Assembly: GCF_018448785.1 (NCBI RefSeq)
Contig: NZ_JAHCLU010000002.1
Coordinates: 62,001-126,000 of the forward strand
DNA length: 64,000 bases
Origin: Halomonas jincaotanensis
GTDB taxonomy: Bacteria > Pseudomonadota > Gammaproteobacteria > Pseudomonadales > Halomonadaceae
Direction: 5' to 3'
Of this stretch, positions 52,608 through 63,700 are shown piece after piece. Below the pieces are notes generated by a model, which saw nothing but the letters and a program-made list of their open reading frames with translations, was not told where the DNA came from and made no database searches. The position numbers were made by a program, and so were the translations under genes. The stretch's first letter is position 1. Each line of letters begins with the position of its first letter.

Positions 52608-53654
52608 ATGATCGCCTTTCTGGTCAAGCGCCTTTTTCATGCGCTGCTGGTGATGTTCGTCATCAGCTTGATCGCCTTCGCCATTCAGGAAAACCTCGGC
52701 GACCCTATCCAACAGATGGTCGGCCAGTCGGTGCCGGAGAGCGAGCGCGAGGCGCTGCGCGAAGAACTGGGGCTCAATGACCCCTTTTTCGTCCAATACC
52801 TTCGCTTTGCCGGCAACGCGGCACAGCTCGACTTCGGTTATTCCTACAATTTCAATCAGCCCACCATGGAGGTGATTGCTCGCCATCTGCCGGCGACGCT
52901 CGAGCTCGTGGCGGCGGCCACCTTCCTGATCGTGTTCCTGTCGGTGCCGATTGGCGTCTACAGTGCGATCAAGCCTCGCGCCTGGCTGTCGCGCTTCTTC
53001 ATGGGCGTGTCGATCGTCGGCATCTCGATTCCGGTCTTTCTCACCGCCATCGTGCTGATCCAACTGTTCGCGATCGGGGTGAGTTGGACGCCCTTCCCCG
53101 CCGATACCGGCTGGGGAAGCTGGCTCAATGGCGTGATCACCACCGACGGCGGCATGCCGGCTTATGGACGCGGCAATCCGGTGCCGGTCTTTGGCACCTG
53201 GACGACCAATTTTGCCACCCTCGAAGGGTTGACCTACCTCGTGTTGCCGGCGATTTCGCTCGCTTCGATCATGCTACCGCTGTTCATTCGCCTGATCCGG
53301 GCGGAGATGCTTGAAGTGCTGCAGTCCGACTACGTCAAGTTTGCCCGCGCCAAGGGCATTCCGCTGCGTCGCATCTACTTCCTGCATGCGCTCAAGAACA
53401 CCATGCTGCCGGTCATCACCGTGGGCGGGGTGCAGATCGGCACCCTGGTGGCCTATACGATTCTCACCGAGACCGTCTTCCAGTGGCCCGGGATGGGCTT
53501 GATGTTCCTCGATGCCATCGAGCGCTCCGATATTCCCTTGATCGTGGCCTATCTGATGATCGTGGGCCTGATCTTCGTGATCACCAATACCCTGGTCGAT
53601 CTGATCTACGGCCTGGTCAATCCCACCGTTAAACTGACCGGGAGACCCGCATGA
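52608..53654 (+). CDS. Peptide ABC transporter permease (DppB-like)
   Basis: A 348-residue inner-membrane permease with six hydrophobic segments. The N-terminal LVKRLFHALLVMFVISLIAFAI and the EREALREELGLNDPFFVQYLRF region are DppB-typical. The EAA loop appears as YVKFARAKGIPLRRIYFLHALKNTMLPVI. It is longer than E. coli DppB by an insert of about 40 residues around WTPFPADTGWGSWLNGV. It overlaps the next gene by 4 bp (ATGA). Confidence 0.92.
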   Translation: MIAFLVKRLFHALLVMFVISLIAFAIQENLGDPIQQMVGQSVPESEREALREELGLNDPFFVQYLRFAGNAAQLDFGYSYNFNQPTMEVIARHLPATLELVAAATFLIVFLSVPIGVYSAIKPRAWLSRFFMGVSIVGISIPVFLTAIVLIQLFAIGVSWTPFPADTGWGSWLNGVITTDGGMPAYGRGNPVPVFGTWTTNFATLEGLTYLVLPAISLASIMLPLFIRLIRAEMLEVLQSDYVKFARAKGIPLRRIYFLHALKNTMLPVITVGGVQIGTLVAYTILTETVFQWPGMGLMFLDAIERSDIPLIVAYLMIVGLIFVITNTLVDLIYGLVNPTVKLTGRPA

Positions 53655-54595
53655 CCACGAGCACGACTGTTCCCCGGGCGGGCCGCTGGGAGCGTTTACG
53701 CGACTCCTACCTGCTCTACAGCTTCAAGCGCGACCTGGTCGCCCAACTGAGTCTGTTGATATTCATTGCCATGGTGGCCGTTGCCATTCTGGCGCCCTGG
53801 CTGGCGCCGATGAATCCTTATGATCTGGCCCAGATCGACATCATGGCCTCCGAAATGCCACCCTTCTGGATGGCCGGCAGTGACGACGCCTACCTGCTGG
53901 GGACCGATGCCCAGGGGCGCGACCTGCTGTCGACCATTCTCTATGGTGCCAGGGTGTCTTTAATCATCGGCTTCGGCGCGGTAGCGCTGCAGGCGGCCCT
54001 GGGCATCTGCTTCGGCTTGCTGGCGGGCTACCTGGGGGGGCGCATCGATGCCTTCCTGATGCGGCTGGCCGATATCCAGCTGTCCTTTTCCACCCTGATG
54101 GTTGCCATCGTGGTCGGTGCGCTGGTCAAGGCGATCTTCGGCAGTTCCACCTTCAGCGCCTATGCCGTGCCACTGCTGGTGCTGATCATTGGCCTGGCCG
54201 AGTGGCCACAATATGCGCGTACTGTGCGGGCGTCGGTGCTCGCCGAGAAAGGCAAGGAATACGTCGATGCGGCCCGAACCATGGGGCTTCCCAGCCGACG
54301 CATCATGTTTCGGCACATCTTGCCCAACACCCTGTCGCCCATATTCGTGATTTCCACCGTTCAGGTGGCCAATGCCATCATTTCCGAGGCGGCGTTGTCG
54401 TTTCTGGGTTTGGGCATGCCCGAGACTCACCCGTCACTGGGGTCGCTGATCAAGTCGGGCTTCGACTATCTCCAGTCGGGTTCCTGGTGGATCACCCTCA
54501 TTCCAGGTGCCGTGCTCGTGGCTCTGGTGCTGGTAATCAACCTGCTGGGCGACTGGCTGCGCGATGTTCTCAATCCGCGACTTTACAAGGGCTGA
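53651..54595 (+). CDS. Peptide ABC transporter permease (DppC-like)
   Basis: A 314-residue permease partner. N-terminal helix LIFIAMVAVAILAPWLAPMNPY, then LLGTDAQGRDLLSTILYGARVSLIIGFGAVALQAALGI, the DppC hallmark, and the EAA loop EYVDAARTMGLPSRRIMFRHILPNTLSPI. The gene overlaps the upstream permease by 4 bp. The ATP-binding subunit starts 6 bp downstream. About six transmembrane helices are visible. Confidence 0.93.
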   Translation: MTTSTTVPRAGRWERLRDSYLLYSFKRDLVAQLSLLIFIAMVAVAILAPWLAPMNPYDLAQIDIMASEMPPFWMAGSDDAYLLGTDAQGRDLLSTILYGARVSLIIGFGAVALQAALGICFGLLAGYLGGRIDAFLMRLADIQLSFSTLMVAIVVGALVKAIFGSSTFSAYAVPLLVLIIGLAEWPQYARTVRASVLAEKGKEYVDAARTMGLPSRRIMFRHILPNTLSPIFVISTVQVANAIISEAALSFLGLGMPETHPSLGSLIKSGFDYLQSGSWWITLIPGAVLVALVLVINLLGDWLRDVLNPRLYKG

Positions 54596-54600
54596 ATGAC

Positions 54601-55623
54601 ATGGCACTTCTCGACGTAAACCATCTCGATGTGCGTTTCGGCATGCGCCGCGGTGAGCTTCAGGCGCTGCGTGACGTCAGCTTCAGTCTCGATCGCGGCG
54701 AACGCCTGGGGATCGTCGGCGAGTCCGGCGCCGGCAAGTCCGTGGCGGCGTTCAGCCTGTTGAACCTGATCGGCAAGCCAGGGTATATCGCCGGTGGCAC
54801 GATTCGCTTCGACGGCCAGGAACTGACGAGCATGAGCGACCGCGAATTGCGCCATATCCGCGGGCATCGGGTATCGATGATCTTCCAGGATCCGATGATG
54901 ACCTTGAACCCAGTGCTGAGCGTGGGCGAGCAGATGGTGGAATGCCTCAAGGCCCATCGGCGCATTTCGAAGCGCGAGGCACGCGCGATCGCGCTGCACA
55001 AGCTCGAGCAGGTCCAGATCCCCTCTCCCGAGGCGCGACTCGATCAATACCCCCATGAGCTCTCCGGGGGCATGCGGCAGCGCGTGATCATCGCCATCGC
55101 CCTGCTGCTCGATCCGGACATCATCATCGCCGACGAACCCACCACCGCGCTCGACGTGACCATCCAGGCCGAGATCATGGCGCTGCTGCTCGAACTTTGC
55201 GAAAAGCACAACGTCGCCCTGATCCTGATTACCCATGATCTCGGCGTCGTCAGCCAGGTCACCCAACGCATGCTCGTCATGTATGCCGGTCGAGTGATCG
55301 AGCAGGGTCCGACGCGCGAGATCATCAACGATCCGCAGCATCCCTATACCCAGGGGCTGATGAACGCCCTGCCGCAGATGGCGACCCCAGGCAGCCGGCT
55401 CAACCAGATCCCGGGCAGCATGCCATCACTGGATAATCTGCCGAGCGGTTGCGCCTTCCATCCCCGGTGCGGCTTCGTCCAGCGTGATGATGGCTCCCAT
55501 CGCCGCGCCTGCGAGGATAATATTCCCGGCTTCGTCACCTCCGGGAATTGCCAGGTGGCCTGTCACATGGTGGCCGAGATGCTCGAACGTGACCGGATCC
55601 CGGCCGAGGAGACATCGCGATGA
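54601..55623 (+). CDS. Peptide ABC transporter ATP-binding protein (DppD-like)
   Basis: A 340-residue ABC ATPase. Walker A GESGAGKS (about 41-48), Q-loop FQDPMM, signature LSGGMRQR, Walker [10 protein letters not shown]-loop TALDVT and H-loop ITHDLG. The C-terminal oligopeptide/dipeptide domain contains the Cys-rich [11 protein letters not shown] and [12 protein letters not shown]. Such Cys can bind an Fe-S cluster in DppD. ATG 54601 is the true start; the frame is open 133 codons further upstream over dppC but that part is not coding. Confidence 0.93.
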   Translation: MALLDVNHLDVRFGMRRGELQALRDVSFSLDRGERLGIVGESGAGKSVAAFSLLNLIGKPGYIAGGTIRFDGQELTSMSDRELRHIRGHRVSMIFQDPMMTLNPVLSVGEQMVECLKAHRRISKREARAIALHKLEQVQIPSPEARLDQYPHELSGGMRQRVIIAIALLLDPDIIIADEPTTALDVTIQAEIMALLLELCEKHNVALILITHDLGVVSQVTQRMLVMYAGRVIEQGPTREIINDPQHPYTQGLMNALPQMATPGSRLNQIPGSMPSLDNLPSGCAFHPRCGFVQRDDGSHRRACEDNIPGFVTSGNCQVACHMVAEMLERDRIPAEETSR

Positions 55624-56681
55624 ACGTAATGTCCCAGACTGTTAAAACCCCGGGTGCAGACATTCAAGAGGAAACCCCGCTGCTGGAGATTCGTGGCCTG
55701 GTCAAGCGCTTCTCGCTATCCGGCGACTTTCTCGAGCAACTGAGATTCAAGGGCGGCAAGCTGGTGCGCCATCAGGAATACGTGCATGCGATCAACGGCG
55801 TGGATCTGGCGATACGGCGTGGCGAGGCACTGTGCGTGGTAGGGGAATCCGGTTGCGGCAAGTCAACCGTGGCGCGGACGGTCATGGGGCTGCTGCAACC
55901 TTCTGCCGGCGAGATACGCTACGGCGGCTCGCGGATCGATAACATGTCGACCCGGGAATTGATGCCTTTTCGGCGTCGCATGCAGATGATCTTCCAGAAC
56001 CCCTACGCGTCTCTGAACCCACGCATGACCATCCAGCAGACGCTGGAAGAGCCCATTCGCCTGCACCATCCCGGCTGGGACAGCACACGCGTGCGTGACA
56101 AGGTCGCCGAGGTGATGGCCTCGGTAGGCATCGCCCAGGACTGGGGCACCCGCTACGGCCATGAGTTCTCGGGTGGCCAGCGGCAGCGCATCGCCATTGC
56201 CCGAGCCCTGGCCGTCGATCCGGAATTCATCGTCGCCGATGAGCCGATCTCGGCCCTCGACGTGTCGATCCAGGCTCAGGTTCTCAACTTATTGATGGAG
56301 GCGCAGCAGCAGCACAATCTGACCTACTTGTTCATCACCCATGACCTGGCCGTTGTCGAGCATTTCGGTACCCGAGTGGTGGTGATGTACCTGGGACGGA
56401 TCTGTGAGGTCGCACCGACCGCCACTTTGTTTTCCAGGCCGCGTCATCCTTATACCCAGGCACTGATGTCGGCCATTCCGCGCCTCGAGGATGACCGCCC
56501 CCAGCATCTACGGCTGAAGGGCGAGGTGCCGACGCCGGTCAACCTGCCATCGGGCTGTGTCTTCCATGGACGCTGCCCTCACGCCAACGAACGTTGTGGA
56601 CGGGAAATCCCCGCCCTCATCGACACGGCCGAGGGCAGCCAGGTGGCGTGCCATGGCGTGGAGGAAGGCCGCATCGGCTGA
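55620..56681 (+). CDS. Peptide ABC transporter ATP-binding protein (DppF-like)
   Basis: A 353-residue ABC ATPase, the partner of the DppD-like subunit. Walker A GESGCGKST, Q-loop FQNPYASLNPRMT, signature FSGGQRQR, Walker B FIVADEPISALDVS, H-loop ITHDLAVV, and the C-terminal SGCVFHGRCPHANERCG Cys set. Its ATG overlaps the upstream stop (ATGA). An insert of FLEQLRFKGGKLVRHQEYVHA before Walker A is common in this subfamily. It ends the transporter operon. Confidence 0.93.
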   Translation: MNVMSQTVKTPGADIQEETPLLEIRGLVKRFSLSGDFLEQLRFKGGKLVRHQEYVHAINGVDLAIRRGEALCVVGESGCGKSTVARTVMGLLQPSAGEIRYGGSRIDNMSTRELMPFRRRMQMIFQNPYASLNPRMTIQQTLEEPIRLHHPGWDSTRVRDKVAEVMASVGIAQDWGTRYGHEFSGGQRQRIAIARALAVDPEFIVADEPISALDVSIQAQVLNLLMEAQQQHNLTYLFITHDLAVVEHFGTRVVVMYLGRICEVAPTATLFSRPRHPYTQALMSAIPRLEDDRPQHLRLKGEVPTPVNLPSGCVFHGRCPHANERCGREIPALIDTAEGSQVACHGVEEGRIG

Positions 56682-56742
56682 GCTCCATAAACCTCTGGCA
56701 TACTGACGAGTTGGAAGACTTCACACCGGCCTGGAGGAAATT

Positions 56743-57651
56743 ATGGAGCTGCGCTGGTTGGAAGATTTTCGTGCTCTGGCACGCACGCGACACTTCTCTC
56801 GAGCCGCCGAGGAGCAGAATGTTACCCAGCCAACCTTCTCGCGTCGCATCAAGCTATTGGAAGAGGAGATGGGCACCACGCTGATCAATCGCCAGACATT
56901 GCCGTTGTCTCTGACCCCGGCGGGCGAGGAGTTCCTGGCGTTATGCCACGATGTCACCCAGCGGATCGCCGAGAGCCGCCGGCGTCTGGACCAGCTGACC
57001 GAACAGCAGGCCGGACGCATACGTCTGGCGGCGCCGCAGAGCCTGCTCGTCCACTTCGTCCCCGAGTGGTTGAATCAGTGGTCCGCCCCGCCGCCGGTGA
57101 CTCCCTACCTTAGAGCGACCGGCTGGCTGATCGATGACTACTTCAAGGGCCTGGCACGTGAGGAATGCGACCTGGTGCTTTGCTACTGGCCGCCGATGAC
57201 CTGCGGCATGGAATCGGTGACCGAGGAGACGGTCTATCGCCAGGTCGGTGAGGAGCGACTGGTCCCCGTATCGCTGGCCGAATCGGATGGGCGGCCACGT
57301 TATGACCTGGACCGGATGGCAAAGCTGCCACTGATCGCCTATCACCCCCGAGGCCTGTTCGCTGCCGCCATCGGGTCGCATCTGGCACGACTGGGCGATG
57401 CCCCTGAGTTCAGTGTGCTCAACGAGAGCATCCAGAGCGGGAATATTCGTGAGCTGGTTACCCTGGGCTATGGCGTCGGCTGGTTGCCCGAGCGAACCGC
57501 TCATGGGGCGCTTCGGGCCGGCACCCTGGTAGTAGCAGGCAGTTCGCGTTGGCGAGTCCCCATGGAAATTCGCCTATACCGGCGGGTCAACCTTGCTGAC
57601 GGAGCGCCGCGTCGTTTCTGGTTCGCGGCGCCCGTCCATTCGGTCACTTGA
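56743..57651 (+). CDS. LysR-family transcriptional regulator
   Basis: A 302-residue LTTR. N-terminal HTH: LEDFRALARTRHFSRAAEEQNVTQPTFSRRIKLLEEEMGTTLINR. The effector domain covers about 90-300 (RIRLAAPQSLLVHFVPEWLNQW, ELVTLGYGVGWLPERTAHGAL). The gene follows the transporter operon by 61 bp in the same direction and precedes pepQ. It may control peptide uptake and pepQ. GGAGGAAATT lies before the ATG. The effector is unknown. Confidence 0.9.
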   Translation: MELRWLEDFRALARTRHFSRAAEEQNVTQPTFSRRIKLLEEEMGTTLINRQTLPLSLTPAGEEFLALCHDVTQRIAESRRRLDQLTEQQAGRIRLAAPQSLLVHFVPEWLNQWSAPPPVTPYLRATGWLIDDYFKGLAREECDLVLCYWPPMTCGMESVTEETVYRQVGEERLVPVSLAESDGRPRYDLDRMAKLPLIAYHPRGLFAAAIGSHLARLGDAPEFSVLNESIQSGNIRELVTLGYGVGWLPERTAHGALRAGTLVVAGSSRWRVPMEIRLYRRVNLADGAPRRFWFAAPVHSVT

Positions 57652-57705
57652 GCATTCATTTCAGCTATATCAGTTATGTCACTTATGTCAGCGATGGAGA
57701 GCCAC

Positions 57706-59013
57706 ATGCCGCCAGGTTTCGATGCCCTGCAACGTCAGCATCTTGATGCCCTCGAAAGTGCCTACGCTGAAGTGCTGGCGCGCCATCAACTGGATGGTGT
57801 GCTGCTTTACAGTGGCCATCCACGCCGTCATTTCGCCGACGATCAGGAGGCGAATTTCGCGGCCTTCGGCCACTTCCAGCATTGGACCGGCCAAGCCGGT
57901 CTGGCACGCAGCTGGCTGCTGATATGCCCAGGCCAGGTGTCCAGGCTGAAGGTACATGCGCCTCGGGATTTCTGGCACTTGCCCGCTCGGCTGCCGGACG
58001 AAGCCTGGGTCGGACGGTTCGAGATCATCCTGAGCGATGACGATGCGCCCCCCGTTCTTCCCAAAGGGCGCTTCGCGGTGCTCGGCGATGTATCGCAGGC
58101 CTGTCTCGATGACGTGAGCGTCGTATATCAACCGGAAGCCTTGCAAGCCGACTTGGACGAGTTGCGGGTGCGTAAAAGCGAGTACGAAGTCGCCTGCCTG
58201 CGCGAGGCCAATCGGTGCGCCATGACCGGACACCACGCAGCGCGCCAGGCGTTTCTGGCTGGCGACAGCGAACTCGACATCCAGCTCGCCTATCTCGGCG
58301 CGTCTCGACAGCGTGAGGCCGCCTTGCCGTATTCCAGCATCGTCGGCGTCAATACGCATGGCGGTGTGCTGCATTACCAACACTACGACACGGCGCCGCC
58401 CGAGACTTGCCACAGCTTGCTGATGGATGCCGGCCAGCGCTACCGAGGCTATTGTGCCGACATCACGCGCACCTGGTCGGGCCCCGACGCCGACCCGGCG
58501 TTTCGACCCCTGGTGAATGGTGTCCGGGCGCTGCAAAAGCAGCTGGTCGCCGCCCTCAGGCCCGGCATCAGTTTCATCGACCTACATCAGCAGATGCACG
58601 ACGGCCTTACCGAGCTGCTGGTCGAACAGGGTGTGATCACCTGTTCAGTCGTACATGCCCAGGCGTCCGGCCTGACCCGCGCCTTCTGTCCCCACGGCCT
58701 GGGGCACCTGCTCGGCCTGCAGGTCCATGACGTGGCAGGCAGACGGTCCGCCGATGGGCTGCCACTCTTGCCTCCGTCCGCCGATCCCGCATTGCGCCTG
58801 ACACGGGAACTGGAGGCCGGCATGGTGGTCACCATTGAGCCGGGGGTGTATATCATTCCCCAGCTGATTGAACCTTATCGTGACAGCGGTGATATTGATG
58901 CCTCAGTTGTTCAGCGGCTAGCCTGTCACGGTGGGATTCGCATCGAGGACAATGTTCTGGTGACCCGACAGGGCCCCGACAACCTGACGTCGACGACAAC
59001 CGAAACCGAGTGA
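57706..59013 (+). CDS. pepQ: Xaa-Pro dipeptidase PepQ
   Basis: A 435-residue dinuclear metallopeptidase of family M24B that splits Xaa-Pro dipeptides. Metal ligands appear in order: LLMDAGQRYRGYCADITRTW (two Asp), HGLGHLLGLQVHD (His), TIEPGVYI (Glu) and GGIRIEDNVLV (Glu). The start at 57706 has GGAGAG 5 nt upstream; the frame extends 10 codons to 57676. Next to a peptide transporter and LysR gene, it probably finishes breakdown of imported proline peptides, giving proline, a compatible solute. Confidence 0.92.
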   Translation: MPPGFDALQRQHLDALESAYAEVLARHQLDGVLLYSGHPRRHFADDQEANFAAFGHFQHWTGQAGLARSWLLICPGQVSRLKVHAPRDFWHLPARLPDEAWVGRFEIILSDDDAPPVLPKGRFAVLGDVSQACLDDVSVVYQPEALQADLDELRVRKSEYEVACLREANRCAMTGHHAARQAFLAGDSELDIQLAYLGASRQREAALPYSSIVGVNTHGGVLHYQHYDTAPPETCHSLLMDAGQRYRGYCADITRTWSGPDADPAFRPLVNGVRALQKQLVAALRPGISFIDLHQQMHDGLTELLVEQGVITCSVVHAQASGLTRAFCPHGLGHLLGLQVHDVAGRRSADGLPLLPPSADPALRLTRELEAGMVVTIEPGVYIIPQLIEPYRDSGDIDASVVQRLACHGGIRIEDNVLVTRQGPDNLTSTTTETE

Positions 59014-59020
59014 CACCGCC

Positions 59021-60055
59021 ATGGCAGCCCAGCTGCATTGCGCCGATTTTATCCCGCCTCCCGGCCTGGCCAACCGCCATGTACAGACGCTGCTGCCGCG
59101 GTTGCTGCCCCGGCGTCGGTTGACGTGGCGGGCAGAGATTCTCGAGCTGCCCGATGGCGATTTTGTCGAGCTGGCCTGGGCGATGCCGGATACGGTGGCG
59201 GAAGACGCGCCGTTGTGTCTGCTGTTCCATGGGCTGGAGGGAGGCACCCGCTCTCCTTATACTCAGGAATTGCTGGCCACGGCAGCAGAGCTCGGTTGGC
59301 GGGCGCTGGTCATGCACTTTCGAGGTTGCGGAACCCGACCCAACCGCTTGCCACGGGCCTACCACAGCGGCGATACGGCAGACGCCTACTGGCTGATCGC
59401 CCAGCTGGCGCACCGCTATCCCCGTGCCGTCAAGGTGGCTATCGGCGTGTCGCTGGGTGCCAACATGTTGATCAAGCTGATTGCCGAACAGGGCGGCGAC
59501 GGCCTTGACCTTTCAGGTGCGATCGCCATCGCGCCACCTCTCGATCTCTCGGCCAGCGCCGACACTCTCCACCAGGGCTTCTCGCGACTCTACGAACGCC
59601 ACCTGCTGGCATCGCTCAAGGCCAAGGTGGCAAGCCGCCTCGAGGAGCTACCATTGTCGCTCACGGCGCGGGAACTCGAGGCCCTCGACAGCCTGCGCGA
59701 CTACGACGATGCCGTCACTGCACCCCTGCACGGCTTCGAGGATGTGGCGGACTATTACCGGCGCGCCTCAGCGGGTCCGTTGATCGGTGACCTCGAGCTG
59801 CCGACCTTGATACTGCACGCCAACGATGATCCTTTCATGCCGCCGGACCTCTTCGACCAACTTCCCGCCCCGGGGGATGCCGTGCGAGTCGAGATCGCCC
59901 GACACGGTGGTCATGTCGGCTTCGTTGAATGGCATGACGGCCTGTTCGGCAGCTGGCTGGCCCGTCGCGTGGCTCGCCAGTTGGGGGATTGGGGACGCGT
60001 GACCCCACAAGACGCGTGGCAGGAGCCGCGTCGGGTCAGCCGATCGGACAGCTGA
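59021..60055 (+). CDS. yheT: YheT family alpha/beta hydrolase
   Basis: A 344-residue alpha/beta hydrolase of the YheT (ABHD1/3-like) family. It has [37 protein letters not shown] (oxyanion region), [28 protein letters not shown], the nucleophile elbow [17 protein letters not shown] (Asp) and RHGGHVGF (His). The substrate is not known. It starts 8 bp after pepQ. Its end overlaps the converging msrA gene by 20 bp. Confidence 0.9.
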   Translation: MAAQLHCADFIPPPGLANRHVQTLLPRLLPRRRLTWRAEILELPDGDFVELAWAMPDTVAEDAPLCLLFHGLEGGTRSPYTQELLATAAELGWRALVMHFRGCGTRPNRLPRAYHSGDTADAYWLIAQLAHRYPRAVKVAIGVSLGANMLIKLIAEQGGDGLDLSGAIAIAPPLDLSASADTLHQGFSRLYERHLLASLKAKVASRLEELPLSLTARELEALDSLRDYDDAVTAPLHGFEDVADYYRRASAGPLIGDLELPTLILHANDDPFMPPDLFDQLPAPGDAVRVEIARHGGHVGFVEWHDGLFGSWLARRVARQLGDWGRVTPQDAWQEPRRVSRSDS

Positions 60056-60650
60056 CGCCGGTGCCTCGCAGCCCACAGTAACCGCCGGGGTTCTTGTCCA
60101 GATATTGCTGGTGATATTCCTCTGCATAGTAAAACGCTTCCAGCGGGGTAATCTCGGTGGTGATCTCGCCCCTGCCGGCGTTGGCCAACGACTGCTGATA
60201 GGCCTGGCGGCTGCGTATCGCCGCGTCTTGCTGGGCCTTGCTGGTGGTCAGGATGATGGACCGGTACTGAGAGCCGATGTCGTTCCCCTGGCGATTGCCC
60301 TGGGTGGGATCATGGGCTTCCCAGAAGGCACGCAGCAGCGTTTCCAGCGCGATCCTGTCGGGATCGAAGACGACGCGCACGACCTCAGCATGGCCGGTCT
60401 GCCCGCCGCAGGTTTCCTGGTAGGTCGGATTGGGTGTCGTCCCACCCGCGTAACCGGCGGCCGTCACATGCACGCCGGGAAGCTGCCAGAACAGCTGCTC
60501 GGCGCCCCAGAAGCAGCCAAGCCCGAACACAATCTCGTCGAGCCCCGGCTCGAAGGGAGGAAGCATGGAATGCCCCGAAACGGTATGCACGCCACTGATC
60601 TCGATGGGGGTAGAGCGCCCTGTCGGAGCGCGTCGGGTATCAATGCTCAT
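60036..60650 (-). CDS. msrA: Peptide methionine (S)-S-oxide reductase MsrA
   Basis: A 204-residue MsrA that repairs methionine-S-sulfoxide. The catalytic Cys46 lies in [13 protein letters not shown]. Further parts are [26 protein letters not shown] and AEEYHQQYL. The resolving Cys residues are in [15 protein letters not shown] (Cys201 near the C-terminus). ATG 60650 has AGGAGAAAGAG in front. It overlaps the 3' end of yheT by 20 bp on the other strand and follows tamB by 59 bp. Confidence 0.94.
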   Translation of the reverse strand: MSIDTRRAPTGRSTPIEISGVHTVSGHSMLPPFEPGLDEIVFGLGCFWGAEQLFWQLPGVHVTAAGYAGGTTPNPTYQETCGGQTGHAEVVRVVFDPDRIALETLLRAFWEAHDPTQGNRQGNDIGSQYRSIILTTSKAQQDAAIRSRQAYQQSLANAGRGEITTEITPLEAFYYAEEYHQQYLDKNPGGYCGLRGTGVSCPIG

Positions 60651-60709
60651 CTCTTTCTCCTGTTGAAGCTCAGGCCTGGAGACGTCAAGGTCAGGCCTGT
60701 ATATGTGGC

Positions 60710-63700
60710 TCAAGGGTCTGGCGGCGCGCCCGGGCGACTGAAGGCATAGACCAGATCCACGGCCTGGGCGGCACCCGACACCGCTTCAAGATACAGATTG
60801 CGCCATACGGTATAGCGAAGCGTCAGCTCGGCGATGGGCGAAAAGAGCCCCACGCCATAACTGAGGCGCAGGTCCTCGGTGAGCTGTCCGCTGAGCACCA
60901 CCTGGCTTTCGTCTCCCGCTCCCGCTGTCTCGAGGTTGAGATCATCGACGCCAAAGGCCTGCCCGATGGCCCCCACTGCACCGCCGGTGCGACCCAGCGT
61001 CATGCCGACAAGCGCCGAGGTCAAGGCGCCATCGGCGCCACCGCTGTCATCCGCCGAGCGACCTCGCAGCAGATAGGAAAGCGCCTGCGCTTCTTCCATG
61101 CTGGGCTCGGAAAATATCTCTAGCTGTGGCTGGGCGGTACTTCCGGTGACCCGAAGGCCAGCGATGACGCCATCCTCGGTCACCTCAGGATTGCGGATTG
61201 CCTCGAAATCGAGCAGCGGTTGATCTGGAGGACCACTGAACAGCAGCTGCCCTTCACGAATCAACAGATCCTGGCCGAACGCCCGGAAGCGACCATCGAC
61301 CAGACTGACGTCGCCAAACAGCTGGACCGGACCATTCTGCTGACGGACTTCCAGGTTGCCGGAAAGCCCGGACTCCAGACCATAGGCATCGAGCAGCATA
61401 TCGGGACCCAGTTGCAGCTCGATCCGAACATCCATCGCCATCCCGGCCTCGGTCAACGTCGCGGCGGCACTCTCGCCGTTCTGTTGCATTTCCTGCGCGG
61501 CGGCCCGCTCTGCCGCACGCTGTGCTTCGAGGTCCATGCGGCGTTGGTCGCGGCGCGTGATGATGACCTCATCGGGGCTTGGCGCTACCGCTGATTCGGG
61601 TATATCTCCCACCTCAAGACGGGCCCAGGGCACCTGCACCGTGCCGCGAACCTGCAGGCGGTCCGGCACCACGCGTATGGTTAGATCGGGGGCAATCCGC
61701 AGACGCCCGAATGCCGGGAGCGTTGCCAGCAAGGGGTCCTCGCGCGCCTCCAGATCCACGGCGACTCGCCAGTTCTCAGGGTCGGGCCAACCGGCCGACC
61801 CGTCGATTAAGAGACGGCCTTGTTCGGCGGCGATGAAGCCATCGATGTCGGCGCGATCACCGGCCAGCTGCACCTCGAGCTCTCCATCGGCAACGGCCAG
61901 AGGCAGATCACCGCCTTCGAGGCGTAATTGGTCGAGACCGATCCGACCATCGAGGGTGGGCGCCGCACGGTTGCCACCGATCCGAACATTTCCACCGAGA
62001 GTGCCTTCCATCCTGTCCATGCCCGCCACGAGCGTGCGATAGGGCGCAAGCTGGAGGGAGCTCAGGCGTAATCGTCCGTCGAGTTGCGCTTCACCGGTGG
62101 GATCGTCAATCCCCAGCTCCAGATTGATGTCACCCACCTCCGCCAGGCTCAGGCCCAGATCCATATCGGCGCGCGTCTGATTCGCATCGGCGGTCAGGGT
62201 CACGCTCGATTCCGGTAGCGCCCATGGCTGGCCGTAGGCGTCCACACCGTTCATGGCGAGCTCGCTGTCCAGATCCAACTGTGCCCGCCAGGTACCACCC
62301 GCTCCCCATTCGGCGATCAGCTCGGCATTCGTGGCGCCATCAAGCTCCCACTCCGCCGGAACGACTTCATCCAGCAACGACATGGGCAGTGCCTGCAGCG
62401 CCAGTTGCGCCCTGCCGCTCTCGGCCGAGGCATCGAGCGGTTCCTGTAGACAGAGCGCGCCGCCCTGGACCCGCTCCAGACAGAAAGGTGCTACCTGAGC
62501 GCTGCCTGCCGGCAGGTTGATCTCGAAGGCCAATGCCTCGGCCAGACGAATATCACCGTAAAGGGTATCCACTTCCAACGGGGTCAAGCGACCCGCATAG
62601 CGCTCACGCGACTCACCCAGCCCTCCTTCGATCGCCAACGCCGCACGGGAGAGCGGCATGCCTTGGCCAGCATTGGCATCGAGGGTCAGCCGGTGCTCGG
62701 ACAGGCGGCCATCGAGGCCCAGGTCGATGGCGTCGAAGCGCTGACCGGCGGCATCGAGACGCTCGATTCCCAGCTCGATATCCAGTGCCGGGTCTTCGAG
62801 TCCACTGACCCTGCCGGCAAGCCGCAGACGCTCGAGGCGGTTCTCGGCGAAGCGCAGGCCCTGTCCGGACATTTCTAGGTCCAGTTGGGGCGCCTCGAGC
62901 GTCCCGGAGCCAGAGAACTCCCCGCTTAGACTGCCCCCCAGGTCGTCGTACAGGCTGGCCAGTGCCGGCAGGTCGAGCTGTCCTGCGACATCAATCGAGG
63001 TCTCACTGACCTGACCTCTGGCCGTCAGGCGATTCTCGCCCTGGCGGAAGTCCAAGGTGTCGATCTGCCACTGCATTTCGCTGTTGCCTGTTAGGCTTGC
63101 CGCCAACGACAGCGGGCGTTGCTGAAGCTCCCCATCGATCGCCAGGCGAGGTACTTCCACCGACCACCCGGCGACGGATTGGGTGAAGTTGAGCTCGGCG
63201 TCGCCGTCGAGTCGCCCCGGGAGTCCCTCGACGAACGCCTCGGGATCCAGATTATCCAGCCGTGTGATGGCCTCGACATCCAAACCTTCTGCCCAGTCGA
63301 CGCGCCCGCGAGAGACGACCGAGGCCTGGCCAAGACTGAAGGATAACGGGGTCCAGGCAAAATGCTCCAGGTCGCCCGTCCCAGCAAGCGCGAGGCGACT
63401 ATAGGGCAGATCGGGGCCCTCCGCCATCAGAGAGGCAGCGACCCGATAACCTGTCAGGCTGCCGTCGAGCCGCAGGGTGATATCTTCGACCAGCCAGGGG
63501 TCGGTCGGATCCAGTGGCGTGTCACCCAGCTGTTCGGGGTCGGCCAGCGCCGCCGCGCTAGGCAAAGGCCACTGAACCAGCTTGCTGTCCAGAGACGCGG
63601 TAAAAGGCACTGTCGGGTCCAGGGCATCGAGGCGGGCGTCGAATGTTGCCGTAATCGGTCCCGAGAATCCTAGCCGAACGATCAGGTCGCCTAGGTTGCC

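Noticed and set aside
54202..54600. N-terminal extension of the DppD-like ATPase by 133 codons
   Set aside because: This part is out-of-frame dppC sequence with no family similarity; the ABC protein starts at 54601.
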